From Caulobacteraceae bacterium (GTDB lineage: Bacteria; Pseudomonadota; Alphaproteobacteria; Caulobacterales; Caulobacteraceae), in the NCBI GenBank assembly GCA_030151985.1, contig JASLDZ010000400.1, positions 1 through 5,459 on the forward strand: DNA of 5,459 bases, given 5' to 3'. Below the pieces are notes generated by a model. The model ran no database searches. It was not told where the DNA came from and worked only from the letters and a program-made list of their open reading frames with translations. A program made the translations under genes and the position numbers. This document shows positions 5,192-5,459 of this stretch, piece after piece (positions within the stretch are counted from its first letter, which is position 1; each line of letters begins with the position of its first letter).

Positions 5192-5459
5192 ATGAGCGAC
5201 GCGAACGACGAGAACAACGGCCAGGGACAGGGCGAGCGCCCCGCGGGCTCCCCGCGTCCGTCCCTGACGCTCCGCGCCCGGCCGCCGGTGAACGCCGGCA
5301 CCGTGAAGCAGAGCTTCAGCCACGGCCGGTCCAAGACGGTGGTGGTCGAGACCAAGCGCAGCGTGCGCCGCCCCGACGCGCCCGAGCCGCAGCGCCAGCG
5401 CGCGCCGCAGGCTCCGCTCGCGCCCGTGGCGCCAAGACCCGCCGCCGCCGCTTCCGCGC
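5192..5459 (+). CDS. infB: Translation initiation factor IF-2, N-terminal part (runs off the window)
   Basis: IF-2 is the GTPase that brings fMet-tRNA to the 30S subunit and promotes subunit joining. Only 89 codons are present. They encode the alphaproteobacterial IF-2 N-terminus: a short acidic/polar start (MSDANDENNGQGQGE), then LTLRARPPV and the diagnostic GTVKQSFSHGRSKTVVVE segment at about residues 37-54, followed by a Pro/Arg/Ala-rich linker that is normally long and disordered. The G domain lies beyond the window. The start is fixed by an in-frame TAA at 5180-5182, with no other start codon between it and the ATG at 5192. No good Shine-Dalgarno precedes it. The 101-bp gap after ylxR holds two hairpins. 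Confidence 0.93.
   Translation, partial: MSDANDENNGQGQGERPAGSPRPSLTLRARPPVNAGTVKQSFSHGRSKTVVVETKRSVRRPDAPEPQRQRAPQAPLAPVAPRPAAAASA

Noticed and set aside
4083..5323. Two minus-strand 322-codon frames opposite the nusA end, ylxR and the infB start
   Set aside because: The composition is Arg/Pro/Ala-rich, and they cross gene boundaries and the palindromic repeat. The plus-strand genes are clear.

Overview
The window is a GC-rich stretch of alphaproteobacterial chromosome. The gene order rimP-nusA-ylxR-infB, the InfB N-terminus with its SFSHGRSKTVVVETKR segment, the alphaproteobacterial form of pyrophosphatase (DGDPADIMV) and the YlxR/L7Ae fusion all resemble Caulobacterales/Maricaulales-type genomes. 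The genus cannot be fixed from the sequence alone.

Layout. Bases 1-36 may be the last codons of a plus-strand gene. It converges on ppa (76-609, minus), which encodes family I inorganic pyrophosphatase and is followed by a clear hairpin terminator at 42-69. Divergent from ppa, after a 123-bp gap, is a DUF1993-family gene (733-1251). A non-coding stretch of about 700 bp follows (1252-1955). It holds two hairpins, a 391-bp nested inverted-repeat element (1369-1759), a GGAA tetranucleotide microsatellite and a probable rimP promoter. Its last feature is a perfect-stem terminator with a T-rich tail, ending four bases before the rimP ribosome binding site. The rest is the rimP-nusA-ylxR-infB operon: rimP (1956-2531), nusA (2531-4255, one-base overlap), a 150-bp inverted-repeat element, ylxR/L7Ae (4407-5090), a 101-bp spacer with two hairpins, and the first 89 codons of infB (5192 to the window end).

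How the genes work together. RimP matures the 30S subunit, NusA controls RNA polymerase pausing, termination and antitermination, YlxR/L7Ae is a predicted RNA-binding protein, and IF-2 starts translation. The operon therefore links transcription elongation to ribosome assembly and initiation. The terminator in the rimP leader suggests attenuation, plausibly tied to NusA, which acts on such hairpins. Pyrophosphatase removes the PPi made by RNA and aminoacyl-tRNA synthesis, but it is transcribed separately.

The coding genes are ordinary housekeeping genes. The unusual material is non-coding: the nested palindrome and microsatellite before rimP, the leader terminator, and the repeat that supplies and may sequester the ylxR ribosome binding site. 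I found no sign of a defence system, CRISPR array, transposase or prophage.
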